NCBI RefSeq assembly: GCF_030272615.1
Contig: NC_081413.1
Location: 156,929,849-156,989,848, forward strand
Origin: Cryptomeria japonica
Lineage: Eukaryota; Streptophyta; Pinopsida; Cupressales; Cupressaceae
Length of the DNA stretch: 60,000 nt
Direction: 5' to 3'
The position numbers and the translations under genes are program-made. This document shows, piece by piece, positions 1 to 9,556 of the stretch. Under the pieces are notes generated by a model. It saw only the letters and a program-made list of their open reading frames with translations, did not search any database and was not told the origin of the DNA. How positions within the stretch are numbered: position 1 is the first letter of the stretch; every line of letters begins with the position of its first letter.

Positions 1-1060
1 GTATGCCTTCATACTTGGATTTGGTGTTTAAAATAGACATGCACATGCATATCTAACACCTAAATTTGGGCTATAAAATGAACGTGAATCAGGCTTCATT
101 AGATTAAATTATTTTTCTTTTTCTTAAGGTAAAGAATTTTTATTGTGTCTGGGGTGGACCTACTGTTGCACTAACTGACTTTCCACCCGCCTTCGGGGTC
201 TTGGGAGAAAGAAGGAAGGTGACAACGACATCCAAATTTTATTTTATTCTACATAGTGAGGGGTGTCTTTGACTGGGGATTTCATCACCCCACAGAGGTA
301 CTTCGAATTGGGATGCATTGGGGATATCATCTCTCCCAGCATACTCTCGAGCGGGTTTTTTGAGCCGCTATATAAATATACTAGTCAGGTGGCTAGAGTG
401 TTGAGTGAATTCGACATATGTGGGGGCCTTCCTTGCACCAATAAGCTCAACTAAAGCCTTAAGTGGCTTGCTCTGAAAATCCATCGTTGGATCGGGACCC
501 CTCAAAACCTAATACTACGAACCAATCTAGTTGCCAAAAAACCCTACATTCAGTGAATCTGGGAGTGCGGATCGTACCCCATAGATACCCTTCATGTACC
601 TTACACTATGATATAGGAATCCCTCGGCTATAAGATCTTCGGATCTTCGAGGTAAGAGAGACTGACATGCCTGAGAAGTGTGTGCCGTGGAGTGGAGCCA
701 GTGCTGCCAGACTCTCTATTTGTTCATTTTATCTCGGTATTTTATTGTAAGGGCCTCACTTGAATGGTTTCCACTATCAAGCCTAAGATTGTATTCCGTG
801 CTTTTTTATGTATCGATGTGCTAGACCAGTATTGAGTTAGTCCCTTGGGCTATTTCAGGCCCTATCCCACGTATCTTTGAATTTTCTGAGATTGTATGAA
901 AATTGAGTTAGTCAACTATACATACCTACCAATTGTTCTCAAATTTGGAAAACTACAAAAAATTGTCCTGCACATGAAGATACAGAAAAAAAAGTCCATT
1001 TTGAAACCGAAACTCAAAAGTCCTTACATACTTGTGACCCAAGGTAGTCGTTTACATAGT

Positions 1061-1186
1061 CTTTTGCATAGTCCTACTTACGTCCTCATTATCATCCTAT
1101 GTCTTTTGCATAGTCCCACTTACGTCCTCATTATCATCCTACATCTTGTGCATAGTCCCACTTACGTCCTCATTATCGTCCTAAGT
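1061..1186 (+). repeat. Three tandem 42-bp units in the element A leader
   Basis: Units 1061-1102, 1103-1144 and 1145-1186 are nearly identical and each contains GCATAGTCC and ACTTACGTCCTCATTAT. Because 42 is a multiple of three, an ORF across them (896-1210) shows a repeated 14-residue hydrophobic block. I take that ORF as a by-product of the repeat. Confidence 0.9.
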
Positions 1187-1302
1187 ATTTTGCATTATCA
1201 TGTATATTAGTTACATAGTCCTACATTATCATATATGTCTTCATCTAGACCTCATATACGTCTAATTCCATTATCAGTTATAGGTTCATAGCATGTGCCT
1301 TC

Positions 1303-1584
1303 ATGGGTCTCCCAGGTGATGGTTTGCTCCCCTTCAAGCAACCTAATTTAGTTCCAAACGGCAGTCAACGAGAAATCATTGATGGTCTAGCTAACTTAGC
1401 TTGGGATTTAAGAAGAAACACACCTCAATATATAGGAGTCATACATGAGATAAACATTGTGTCTAGGATTTCCTGTATAATTGATAGAGATATTGAGGCT
1501 GAACAACTTCGTCAACAAATGGAAAGACTTGCATTAGAGAAATCTAGAAATGCTCAAAAGGTCTCACATCAAAATCCTCAATAG
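1303..1584 (+). CDS. Small leader ORF of element A, 93 codons, unknown function
   Basis: An ATG-started ORF of 93 codons lies between the leader repeats and the gag start at 1682. The N-terminal half is mixed; the C-terminal third (EAEQLRQQMERLALEKSRNA) is charged and likely helical. I do not recognise the family. Some Tat-lineage elements (Ogre) are known to carry an extra ORF upstream of gag, so this could be such an ORF, but I see no counterpart in the leader of element B. It could also be chance. Confidence 0.35.
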   Translation: MGLPGDGLLPFKQPNLVPNGSQREIIDGLANLAWDLRRNTPQYIGVIHEINIVSRISCIIDRDIEAEQLRQQMERLALEKSRNAQKVSHQNPQ

Positions 1585-1681
1585 AGAGTCTAGTATAGTC
1601 TTGCATATCTCATATTTACATCTACAGTCTAGTGTTAGGTCGTCACCTTGCATAGAACCACCCTCATATAAGAAATTTTAG

Positions 1682-1902
1682 ATGCCCGTCACAAGGTCGC
1701 AGAAAGCGAAAGGAATAGGGGACCTGAACAACACACAGTTTGTACACCCTACTTGGAATTTGGACATGTCAATAGGTCAACACTCAGGTACACAGACAAT
1801 GTCCACCCTAAATGAATTACAACAACATTTGATAAAGGAAGAAATTGAGTCCGCTCAGCAAGACCCACATGTCCTCATGATCCTAGATGCACTTATACAT
1901 AG
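1682..1902 (+). pseudogene. gag: Element A gag, N-terminal fragment
   Basis: The ATG at 1682 opens about 73 codons before the TG of element B's 5' LTR at 1903. The start MPVTRSQKAKG resembles the gag start of element B (MVETRLQKSRRE): both have M, two residues, TR, one residue, QK. The rest of the fragment is acidic and polar. Gag resumes after element B at 13544, but at a position matching roughly residue 470 of B's gag, so about 400 codons are absent. Open frame beyond 1902 is LTR sequence. Confidence 0.7.
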
Positions 1903-2705
1903 TGTAGACACCCAAAATTGTCCAGTCTAATTAAATAAATATTATTTATTTAATTATCTAAGCTTAATTCTTCTATTAATTAAATAAATCTTTATTTATT
2001 TAATTAATTCATTTATCCTCTTCTAGCCTTATTTCTCATTTAAATAAATACATTTATTTATTTAAATTATCCTTTTCCTAAATTAAATAAATATCTTATT
2101 TATTTAATTGATCTCACTTCTTCTATTACTTAAATAAATCTTTATTTATTTAATTAATTCATTAACCTTTTGTACCCATGACACATGTCATTCATCTCTT
2201 AATTCATACACTACCTACCCCTTTCATTATTTTATTATTTCTTTTACCTACCCTCTAATCATAGCCGACCTCCTTTTACACCTCTCAATCTTATCCCTCC
2301 ATTTCATATAGTCTTCTATATAAGGAGATGCTTCCTTCATTATCAAACCCTAATCATTCTATGCATTCTAATCAATCATCTTAATGACCTAACTACTTGA
2401 TCAATTGACTACTTGGCATATGCGATCCTACTTGCAACCACATTCCATTCTTTGTTGAGCTCTTGTGCATATAAAATCTGAGAGCAAATATATCAAGCAA
2501 GATCAATGGAGATAGGAAGAATGGAGATCCAAACCCTATTGGACATGTGATGGTATAATCTTTGTGATTTCATTTGATTTGCATTGTCTTAAGTAATCTT
2601 CATATGTTATGGTGGATCTTTGTTGTTGTTAGGCTAGGGTTTTGTGGTTGAATTCATTTAGCCTTTCAATATCGTTATTATTGTTATCCATTTTCACCAT
2701 ATACA
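1903..2705 (+). repeat. 5' LTR of element B
   Basis: Starts TGTAGACACCC and ends CCATATACA. It matches 12739-13543 along its whole length, and similarity stops exactly at the CA. U3 holds several AT-rich near-palindromes (TAAATAAATATTATTTATTTA type) at 1925-2165. A TATA box is at 2317. Confidence 0.95.
2317..2325 (+). promoter_or_regulatory. TATA box in the element B 5' LTR
   Basis: TATATAAGG is the clearest TATA-like site in the LTR, about 415 bp from its start, and is repeated in the 3' LTR near 13155. It likely sets the start of the retrotransposon RNA. Confidence 0.6.
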
Positions 2706-2726
2706 TTTTGGCATGCCCCATGGGAC
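2706..2726 (+). promoter_or_regulatory. Candidate primer binding site of element B
   Basis: Directly after the LTR end is TTTTGGCATGCCCCATGGGAC. PBS sites normally begin with TGG, complementary to the tRNA CCA end, and such a TGG is present at 2709. It is not the initiator tRNA-Met site and I could not assign the tRNA. Confidence 0.45.
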
Positions 2727-2854
2727 ATGGATTTTTGTTAGATCTGTGTTTTTGTTTGCAGATTTTTCTAACCCTATATTGTTGTTTTGTAAAACAATTT
2801 GGAGAATAATCTTGTGCAGCTAGGGTTTTGGACACAAAATTAAGATCTTAGAGA

Positions 2855-3715
2855 GATTTGATCATATCTCACAAACGGCTTGGAAATTTTGCACCAAATT
2901 TTTTTTGCAGGTTGAAGAAAGTATCAGGAGCTCTCAATCCAAAATTCAAAATTTTTGGAGCATATTTTCATTTTCTATGAATTTTTTATGATTTTTCATA
3001 AAAAATTAATTTTGAGAGCAAATGAGAGAATTTTTCAGATTTTCTTACATTTTTGGAAATCTCTCATAATTATACACAGGATCTATTCTTTGTGATTTTA
3101 ATTTTGATGCAAAATATTTCCCTAAAAATTGGATCTTTAAAAATTAGGGTTTTTCCTTATTTTGATTAGATCTCACAAACGGCTTCGAATTTTGGCAAAT
3201 TTTTTTTGAGCAGGTTAGGAAAGGTATCAGAAGAATTTAGTAAAAATTTCAGAATTTTTGGATTACTTGTTCAATTTATATGAATTTTTTATGATTTTTC
3301 ATAAAAAATTAATTTTGAGAGCAAATTAGTGAATTTTTCAGATTTTCTTACATTTTTGGAAATCTCTTAGAATTATACACAGGACCTATTTTTTGTGATT
3401 TTAAACTTGATGCAAAATCATTCCTAAAAAATTAGATCTTTGAAAATTAGGGTTTTGCATTATTTTACTCATATCTCACAAACTGCTTAGATTTGTTGCA
3501 GAAAATGTTTTGTGCAAGTTTGGAAGACCACTAGGACTCTCCAGTAAAAATTTTAGAGTTTTTGGATCGATTTTTCATTTTATTTGAATTTTTTATGATT
3601 TTTCATAAAAAATTAATTTTTGGAGAAAATTAGCAAATTTTTTGGATTTTCTTACATTTCTGGAAATATCTTGAAATTTTACAAGTGGTCTTTTTTTTTA
3701 TGATGAATCAGATCT
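2855..3715 (+). repeat. Tandem repeat of about 300 bp, three imperfect copies, in the element B leader
   Basis: Copies begin near 2855, 3161 and 3463. Each starts with an ATCTCACAAACGGCTT-like block, has ATGATTTTTCATAAAAAATTAA in the middle and ends with ATTAGGGTTTT. The third copy is shorter. The inner ATGATTTTTCAT block can fold on itself. Confidence 0.85.
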
Positions 3716-5264
3716 TTGAATTGGTCAACAAAACGCATTGTTGAAGGCCCCTATTTCACAAAGTCTTTTGGATCTAAAATTTACCTAACTTGTGTGCTTG
3801 CAGGAAGGGGTGATCATTTGAAACAATCCAAACTACTAATAAATATTTGTTGCAGGGCCTTGGCAAGGGTTTTTGGATTTTTATTGTGTGCCTTGTTTTC
3901 ATAGACTAGCAAACACTTCAATTGGTGCACTAAAATTGAATCATTGTTTTTTGTGTCTTGAGCAATAGGCTCTTTTTGTTTAATCTTTAGAGGGCTTGTC
4001 TTCCTGTGTGGTCATTAGGACTACTAGTGAGAAGAGAACGACCCAAGTGGTAGTGAGGAAAACCCACCTCTTCCAAACCACTATAAACAACTGTATTCAT
4101 GGTGAAAACTATGGATAACGTGTGCTGATTAGTTCATACCGACACTATGTCTCCCCATAAACCCGTTTGATCAAATTTATTTGATCAGTTGTAGGACATA
4201 ACCCCTACCGGCTGGGAGCCTTCTATATTTACAGAGCTGAAAGTGCCGCATGTAAGGCCACACGAGCGGATGCCCTTACTAGCACCTTTTTGTTTTAGAA
4301 GCCCAAATCCTTCTAGTTGTTGAGGCAGGAGGTCGGACCTCTGGTAGCGGCCCACACACATACGGTTCTTAGTAGAGATACAAAGTTCGCCACAGGGAGT
4401 TTTCATGGGGACTGATGCTTGGCTGACCTGAGAAGTGAGTGCCGAGGGTGGAGCCAGTGAGCTCAAACATCTAAGTATCCACTCTGAATAGCGTAGCCTC
4501 GAGGGTAAAACCTCATGTGGGATCAACAACTATTGTCTTGGCCAGCCATAAGAATTGTGCTTGACTTATTTTAAACATTCAAAGCATTCAAGACCAAATA
4601 GCAAAACATTGTGTCTTTTGTGTCTTCAAGTGTATGCAAAACATTTTTACGTCAAACAACACACTTTTCTTGGAGTCATTTTGAGTCTAAACACTTGCAA
4701 ACATTGAGTCCTCATCAACATTGTGTCCTCTTGTCACGAAAAACAGTCAAACATTCAGATTTGATCACAACTTCACAAATTGGAAAAATTTTACATTCCA
4801 ACAAACAAGAGCAATCAGTTTCGGAATTCTTGAGCTTCCTAGGTTGTTTCTCCAGGTTTTCATCTAGCATTCAACTTGTCTTTGGGTCTCACAAAATCCA
4901 TCATTGCTTTACACCTTACATTACATTCACATTTGTCTAAACTTGAGTCAAAAGGTCACTTGCTTGTCCTCATCATACTTTGTCAACACACTACATACAA
5001 CAACATTTTGATAAGCGGTCCCTCATCAAGGTCTATCACCTTTGGGTCTCATTTGGTCTTACTTAGAGTCAAGGTCAACTTACCTCATCAAGAGAAACTA
5101 TCCTCTCTTTGGAAGTCACACCTACTCTACTACATACATACTTGGTCTTACACTTTGGACATTGCAAGTACACCTCAGATTAATTTACATTCCATCCAAC
5201 TCTTAGTCTTCCATACTCTTTCCATTTTCATCTAGTCTCACACATCTTGGTCAATACCTAGTTC
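3716..5264 (+). other. Remainder of element B leader, no gene
   Basis: Noncoding leader between the 300-bp repeats and gag. It contains a block shared with the element A leader (TGGAGCCAGTG near 4450) and many short CTTG/CATT-rich stretches before the gag ATG. Short ORFs here have no recognisable product. Confidence 0.55.
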
Positions 5265-7565
5265 ATGGTTGAGACCCGTCTTCAAAAATCTAGGAGAGAA
5301 ACTAAAGAGGCTCAAGAGTCCGCAAACATGAGTTCTTATGAGTATGACAATGATATCTTTTTCAATTTTGATCATACTACATTCCCTGACATGGATGCCT
5401 ATAGAAACATTCCAAATGTTGAGAACATGGACACTACAAACAACAATGATACACACAATGATGATATGGACAACTTTTCAGTGCATTCAGCAGATGTGGA
5501 AGAATCCATTATGGATCCCCGTTTCAATCGATTGATTGAGGAAATAATGAGGAGGGATAGACAATACTTCTTACAAATGATGGGACAAAGTGGAGCCAAG
5601 ATACCTCATGATTTTGACATGTCTCAAATAATGGAAAATCGACCTTTGCAACAACCTCACTCCAACATGGATCAAAGGAGACCTAATAGTGGAGGCAATA
5701 GAGGACCACATATGGTGCCTGAATCACCATCATCTTTGTTTCAAAAACCAGAGGTCCCACATACACATGGTCAAGCATATGATACTCACCTTCGGAGACC
5801 ATTATGGAAGTCTTATGCAGAGAAATATGCTCAATCACATATCAATGCTAAGGATCAACCACCAAAGCAATTGGATATTCAAAGGCATGCTCAAAATTTG
5901 GACACAAGGAAACCCCGTGTCAAATTTGGGGGTAACACATTAGAACATGACATGCCTGTAGAGTATGGTATACATGGACAAAATATATATTTTGTTCCTC
6001 AACATGAATCTATACCAAGTGGTCCATATATGCAGCATCACTATAGACCTCCTCCATATGAACATGTGTATGATCAATATCATCCATATATGCAACATGC
6101 TCCTCCTCCAATTGGTGCCTCAAGCATGGGGTATGGTCCAAGAAGTCGATCTCCACCTAAGAGCAATTTGGAGCAACAAATCAGGGACTTACAAAAGAAA
6201 ATGGAGGACATAAATACACCGAAGCCAACATACACAATGAGAGACATATGTCCTTATCCATTTGACAAGAGCATTCCAATGCCTCCTTTTCCTACACACT
6301 TTGTGACGCCTAAATTTGATAAGTATAGAGGAAAAGGGGATCCTAAGGCACACATAAGACAATTTTTCACAGCTTGCATTGAGGTAGCAATAGAAGAGAC
6401 ATATTTGATGAGATTATTCCCACAAAGCTTAGGTGATCAAGCTATGGAATGGTTCTCCCAACTCCCACCTGGTATTAAGTCATGGGGTGATCTAGCAGAG
6501 GCATTTATCCAACATTTCTCCTACAACATAGAGACAGACATATCAGTCACTACTTTGTGCAACACCAAGCAAAAAGAGGGAGAATCTTTTGCATCATTCT
6601 TACAAAGATGGAGAAATCTAGCCAGTAGATGCTCTTGTGAAATTCCACAAAAACAAATGGTAGAAATGTTCACCCAGAATGTTAACAAAGACATTGGTTA
6701 TGACTTAAGGAAAGTTTGTTTGTCCACCTTTAAGGATGTCATTGAAAAAGGCTTAGCAATAGAGAAGGTCCTAATTGAACAAGGAGTCATTAAGATATTC
6801 AAGGAAAACAAAGATGACTTTAAAGGAAAAGACAAGCCAGGATTTTGGAATAAAAACAAGAACACAGTCAATGATGGTGTTGTTGACGCCAACACAGTGC
6901 GACCCAAATTCATTTTTTTAGGATCAAGTTCTACAAACAATCAAGTGAATACTCAAACAACTTCTAGATCACGAAGGAAGTACACCCCATTGGGAGAACC
7001 ACTTGAGTCAATTTTCAAGAAGCTAGTGGCAAACAAGGTAATCACTATTCCAGATTTTCCTCCATATGAGCCAAAGGTTAAACCAAATTGGTGGAATGAT
7101 GATGAGTATTGTGAATTTCATAAGAGCAAGGGTCATAAGACAGGAAATTGTCATCGACTGAAGAACATCATACAAGATCTTATTGATAGAGGTGACATTG
7201 AGATTGAAGGACATTCCTCCAACCAAGAACATGAGATGTTTAAGGAACCATTCCCAAAGCATGACAAGGGAAAAGCTAAAGCCACAGATGACCAAACCAG
7301 CTATACCAGAGAATCTTATAACTATGATTCAACCATCAATCACATCTCGATGGACAATTATGTCTCTACCATTATCATCAAGGACAAAACCCCTGAGAAT
7401 TCTACCCAGAGACCCAAGATCATTCTGAAAGGCGTTGGATCTTCTTCCGAACCTACCTCTAAATGTCATGTTACAACCCACCGAGGTAAATTCACTTTGC
7501 AAGGTGCTCCAGCTAAAAACACCGCTTCCTCATCAACCAAACCTAAGTATGACCTTGTAGAATAG
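5265..7565 (+). CDS. gag: Element B Gag polyprotein part
   Basis: 766 codons from the ATG at 5265. Gag forms the cytoplasmic virus-like particle that packages element RNA. The N-terminal 300 residues are polar and rich in His, Pro and Tyr. The capsid domain (Retrotrans_gag type) covers about residues 325-500, with the GDPKAHIRQFF and WF..LPPG..SW..L...F landmarks. A zinc knuckle variant CX2HX4HX4C (C616, H619, H624, C629) follows and is typical of Tat-type Gag. The frame ends at TAG 7563-7565; the downstream protease ORF is in the same frame. Copies in A and D have a glutamine codon there, so the TAG looks like a mutation. Otherwise it is fully open. Confidence 0.9.
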   Translation: MVETRLQKSRRETKEAQESANMSSYEYDNDIFFNFDHTTFPDMDAYRNIPNVENMDTTNNNDTHNDDMDNFSVHSADVEESIMDPRFNRLIEEIMRRDRQYFLQMMGQSGAKIPHDFDMSQIMENRPLQQPHSNMDQRRPNSGGNRGPHMVPESPSSLFQKPEVPHTHGQAYDTHLRRPLWKSYAEKYAQSHINAKDQPPKQLDIQRHAQNLDTRKPRVKFGGNTLEHDMPVEYGIHGQNIYFVPQHESIPSGPYMQHHYRPPPYEHVYDQYHPYMQHAPPPIGASSMGYGPRSRSPPKSNLEQQIRDLQKKMEDINTPKPTYTMRDICPYPFDKSIPMPPFPTHFVTPKFDKYRGKGDPKAHIRQFFTACIEVAIEETYLMRLFPQSLGDQAMEWFSQLPPGIKSWGDLAEAFIQHFSYNIETDISVTTLCNTKQKEGESFASFLQRWRNLASRCSCEIPQKQMVEMFTQNVNKDIGYDLRKVCLSTFKDVIEKGLAIEKVLIEQGVIKIFKENKDDFKGKDKPGFWNKNKNTVNDGVVDANTVRPKFIFLGSSSTNNQVNTQTTSRSRRKYTPLGEPLESIFKKLVANKVITIPDFPPYEPKVKPNWWNDDEYCEFHKSKGHKTGNCHRLKNIIQDLIDRGDIEIEGHSSNQEHEMFKEPFPKHDKGKAKATDDQTSYTRESYNYDSTINHISMDNYVSTIIIKDKTPENSTQRPKIILKGVGSSSEPTSKCHVTTHRGKFTLQGAPAKNTASSSTKPKYDLVE

Positions 7566-9383
7566 TTAGGGAAGACACTCGCGCTCATCTCCATCCTTGA
7601 GCTCTTACGCATATCCCTCGCACATAAAGCCATTCTTGACAAAATCTTGAGAGACACTTATGTCCCTACTGATCTGAACGTGGACCAGTTTCAAGCCATG
7701 GTGGGATACCTTTCCATTCCACACTCCCTTACATTCACAGAAGCCGATGATGCCTTCGTAAGTCAGCCACATAATGCACCTTTACACATTGAAGCCTTCA
7801 TACACAATCATAGAATCAAACGAGTCCTGATAGATGGAGGAGCAGGTCTAAACATTTGTACATTGAGCACTCTTAAACAATTGGGATATTCCAACAAAGC
7901 TGTGAATTCTACAAACAAAATTACTATCAAAGCATATGATGATGAAGAGCGTTCATCCAAAGGCACAGTCACCTTACCTCTCAGAGTTGGGCCAGTTACT
8001 AAGGATGTGGTTTGTCAAGTCCTAGACCAGGATCTCACATACAACATACTCTTGGGACGTCCTTGGATTCATGAGATGAGTGCAATACCATCTACATATC
8101 ATCGATGTATCAAGTTTCCACACAATGGAGTTGAAGTGACCATCAAAGCGGACCCAAATCCATCCATATATTGCAACAATCTGCAACTTAGATCAGAAAT
8201 AACAATACCATTCAATCGAGAAGTTGTTCCATCTTCAGCATATGTGGATCCAAAATCCTTGAAAGCTTCTACATCAAAACAAGCAGAGCACAAAGAAAAG
8301 TTCAAGATTAAAGACCTAGGATGTGGTGAGTATATCTTTCATGTTGATCAACTCCCACTATCTCCTAACACATTTTGTCAACATGAACAATCTACAAGCA
8401 ATATGCAATATCAAGGAATTGGGTATAAACCACCTAGTGTTGTGGCTACTAAGTCTGAATGCAAATCTCCTCTAGGGGTGCAAGCATCTCTTGATATCAA
8501 TAGTCCTAAGAATGGTTCCAAAAATGAATCTATTGAGTGTATCACCAGCCCTCTTGAGAACTCACATAGCTTTACCGTTTCATCCACTCATTCCATTTCC
8601 ACTACACTTCCAGACTTGGATCAACAAGAATTACAAAAGCCCTTACTAATTGGGGATCAAAAATCAAGCTTTGAAAAGAAAAATCTAAATGTCAAAACTA
8701 AAGAAAAGTCCTTTAGTTCAAATCAAAATCAAAAGCTATTGGACTCTACAAAAATCAAAGTCAAGGATAAAAATCCTATGAAAGAAAAAGAACAAGAGAT
8801 GATCTCCCCTAATACCAAAATAACCGGGGGCAAAATTCCTACAATTTTAAGTCAAAAAACATACTTGTTGATCCTAAGTCTCCATCATGCTATCCTACTT
8901 TCACTCCTTTTTGCAATCATAAGCCTTCATAACTCATCCACGTGTTCCACACATCCATCCCCTTCTGGCGATACATCATGGAGCTTTAATGGAACTTCCT
9001 TGAGGGACTTTGTTGTCAGGGATGCCCAAACTTCTTTAGGTGACACGCATATGGGCCTGTGTAGTCCACACACTAGTAATTCTATCTCAGTTACTTCATC
9101 AAGGAAGACAGTCACTCAAGCTACACATCATTCGGTCAAGGAACAATGCAATTACAATCACAAAGTCAAGCCTCGCACATTTGAGGTAGGTGATTTGGTT
9201 CTCAGAGAAAACCCCAAAAATCAGCAAGACAGAGAGAAGAAGGGCAAGTTTGAACCAAATTGGCTTGGTCCTTACATCATTATAGCAGCATATGGATCTG
9301 GGGCATATCAGCTCTCAACTACAGAAGGTGAACATTTGGAGGATCCTATCAACAACATGCACCTTCGCAGGTTCTACACATAG
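7566..9383 (+). CDS. Element B protease joined in frame to integrase C-terminal tail (pol deleted)
   Basis: This continues the gag frame after the TAG at 7563. The aspartic protease region carries DGGAG (Asp codon at 7833), then LGRPWIHEM near 8053. A spacer of about 280 residues resembles the protease-RT spacer of D only in short blocks (KIKDLGCGEY near 8303). At about 8862-8930 is a hydrophobic run long enough to span a membrane. From about 9150 the protein is the integrase C-terminal tail (PNWLGPYII ... INNMHLRRFYT), ending at TAG/TAA-type stop 9381-9383. RT, RNase H and integrase catalytic core are missing, yet the frame is open through the join. This suggests a gag-protease element relying on a partner for RT and integrase. 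Confidence 0.8.
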   Translation, partial: LGKTLALISILELLRISLAHKAILDKILRDTYVPTDLNVDQFQAMVGYLSIPHSLTFTEADDAFVSQPHNAPLHIEAFIHNHRIKRVLIDGGAGLNICTLSTLKQLGYSNKAVNSTNKITIKAYDDEERSSKGTVTLPLRVGPVTKDVVCQVLDQDLTYNILLGRPWIHEMSAIPSTYHRCIKFPHNGVEVTIKADPNPSIYCNNLQLRSEITIPFNREVVPSSAYVDPKSLKASTSKQAEHKEKFKIKDLGCGEYIFHVDQLPLSPNTFCQHEQSTSNMQYQGIGYKPPSVVATKSECKSPLGVQASLDINSPKNGSKNESIECITSPLENSHSFTVSSTHSISTTLPDLDQQELQKPLLIGDQKSSFEKKNLNVKTKEKSFSSNQNQKLLDSTKIKVKDKNPMKEKEQEMISPNTKITGGKIPTILSQKTYLLILSLHHAILLSLLFAIISLHNSSTCSTHPSPSGDTSWSFNGTSLRDFVVRDAQTSLGDTHMGLCSPHTSNSISVTSSRKTVTQATHHSVKEQCNYNHKVKPRTFEVGDLVLRENPKNQQDREKKGKFEPNWLGPYIIIAAYGSGAYQLSTTEGEHLEDPINNMHLRRFYT

Positions 9384-9396
9384 CTCTTTGGAATAT

Positions 9397-9530
9397 CCTA
9401 ATTCAAAAAAATACAAAAAAAATCAAAAATTTCAAAAATACAAAAAAATAATTTTTTTCAAAAAATACAAAAAAAATCAAAAAATTCAAAAATACAAAAA
9501 AAAATTATAAAACAAAAAAAAATCGTTACT
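9397..9530 (+). repeat. A-rich array after the integrase stop, element B
   Basis: Degenerate repeats of AAAAATACAAAAAAAATC type begin 14 bp after the stop at 9383. Elements A, D and E have comparable arrays at the same place. Confidence 0.8.
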
Positions 9531-9531
9531 T

Positions 9532-9556
9532 GGTGAAAACCTGGCAAACAGGTGCC
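9532..9556 (+). promoter_or_regulatory. Conserved GGTGAAAACCTGG motif, element B
   Basis: GGTGAAAACCTGGCAAACAG follows the A-rich array. Near-identical motifs sit at the same place in D (29472-29495, minus) and E (48694-48717). In B, GGTGAAAAC recurs at 9615 and 9653. The function is unknown; an RNA-level signal is one possibility. Confidence 0.6.

Larger units (their letters stand above)
1..1681 (+). other. Element A 5' leader (untranslated region before gag)
   Basis: No long coding region. The leader shares short blocks with the leader of element B: the TTTTTATTGTGT stretch near 133 resembles 3880, and the CCTGAGAAGTG ... TGGAGCCAGTG block at about 670-702 resembles 4427-4460. This identifies it as gypsy leader preceding the gag start at 1682. 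It also contains a 42-bp tandem repeat and one small ORF, annotated separately. The PBS and 5' LTR are not in the window. Confidence 0.6.

Noticed and set aside
896-1210. 104-codon ORF with repeated hydrophobic blocks
   Set aside because: It is produced by a 42-bp tandem repeat, whose length keeps any frame open; no family resemblance.
7563-7565. TAG between gag and protease of element B as a programmed readthrough stop
   Set aside because: A and the D piece have CAA (Gln) at the equivalent codon, and the bases after TAG do not fit a known readthrough context. A point mutation is simpler.
8862-8930. Hydrophobic segment in element B as an envelope-like protein
   Set aside because: Only a single hydrophobic run, no signal peptide, no separate ORF, and it is embedded between protease spacer and integrase tail.
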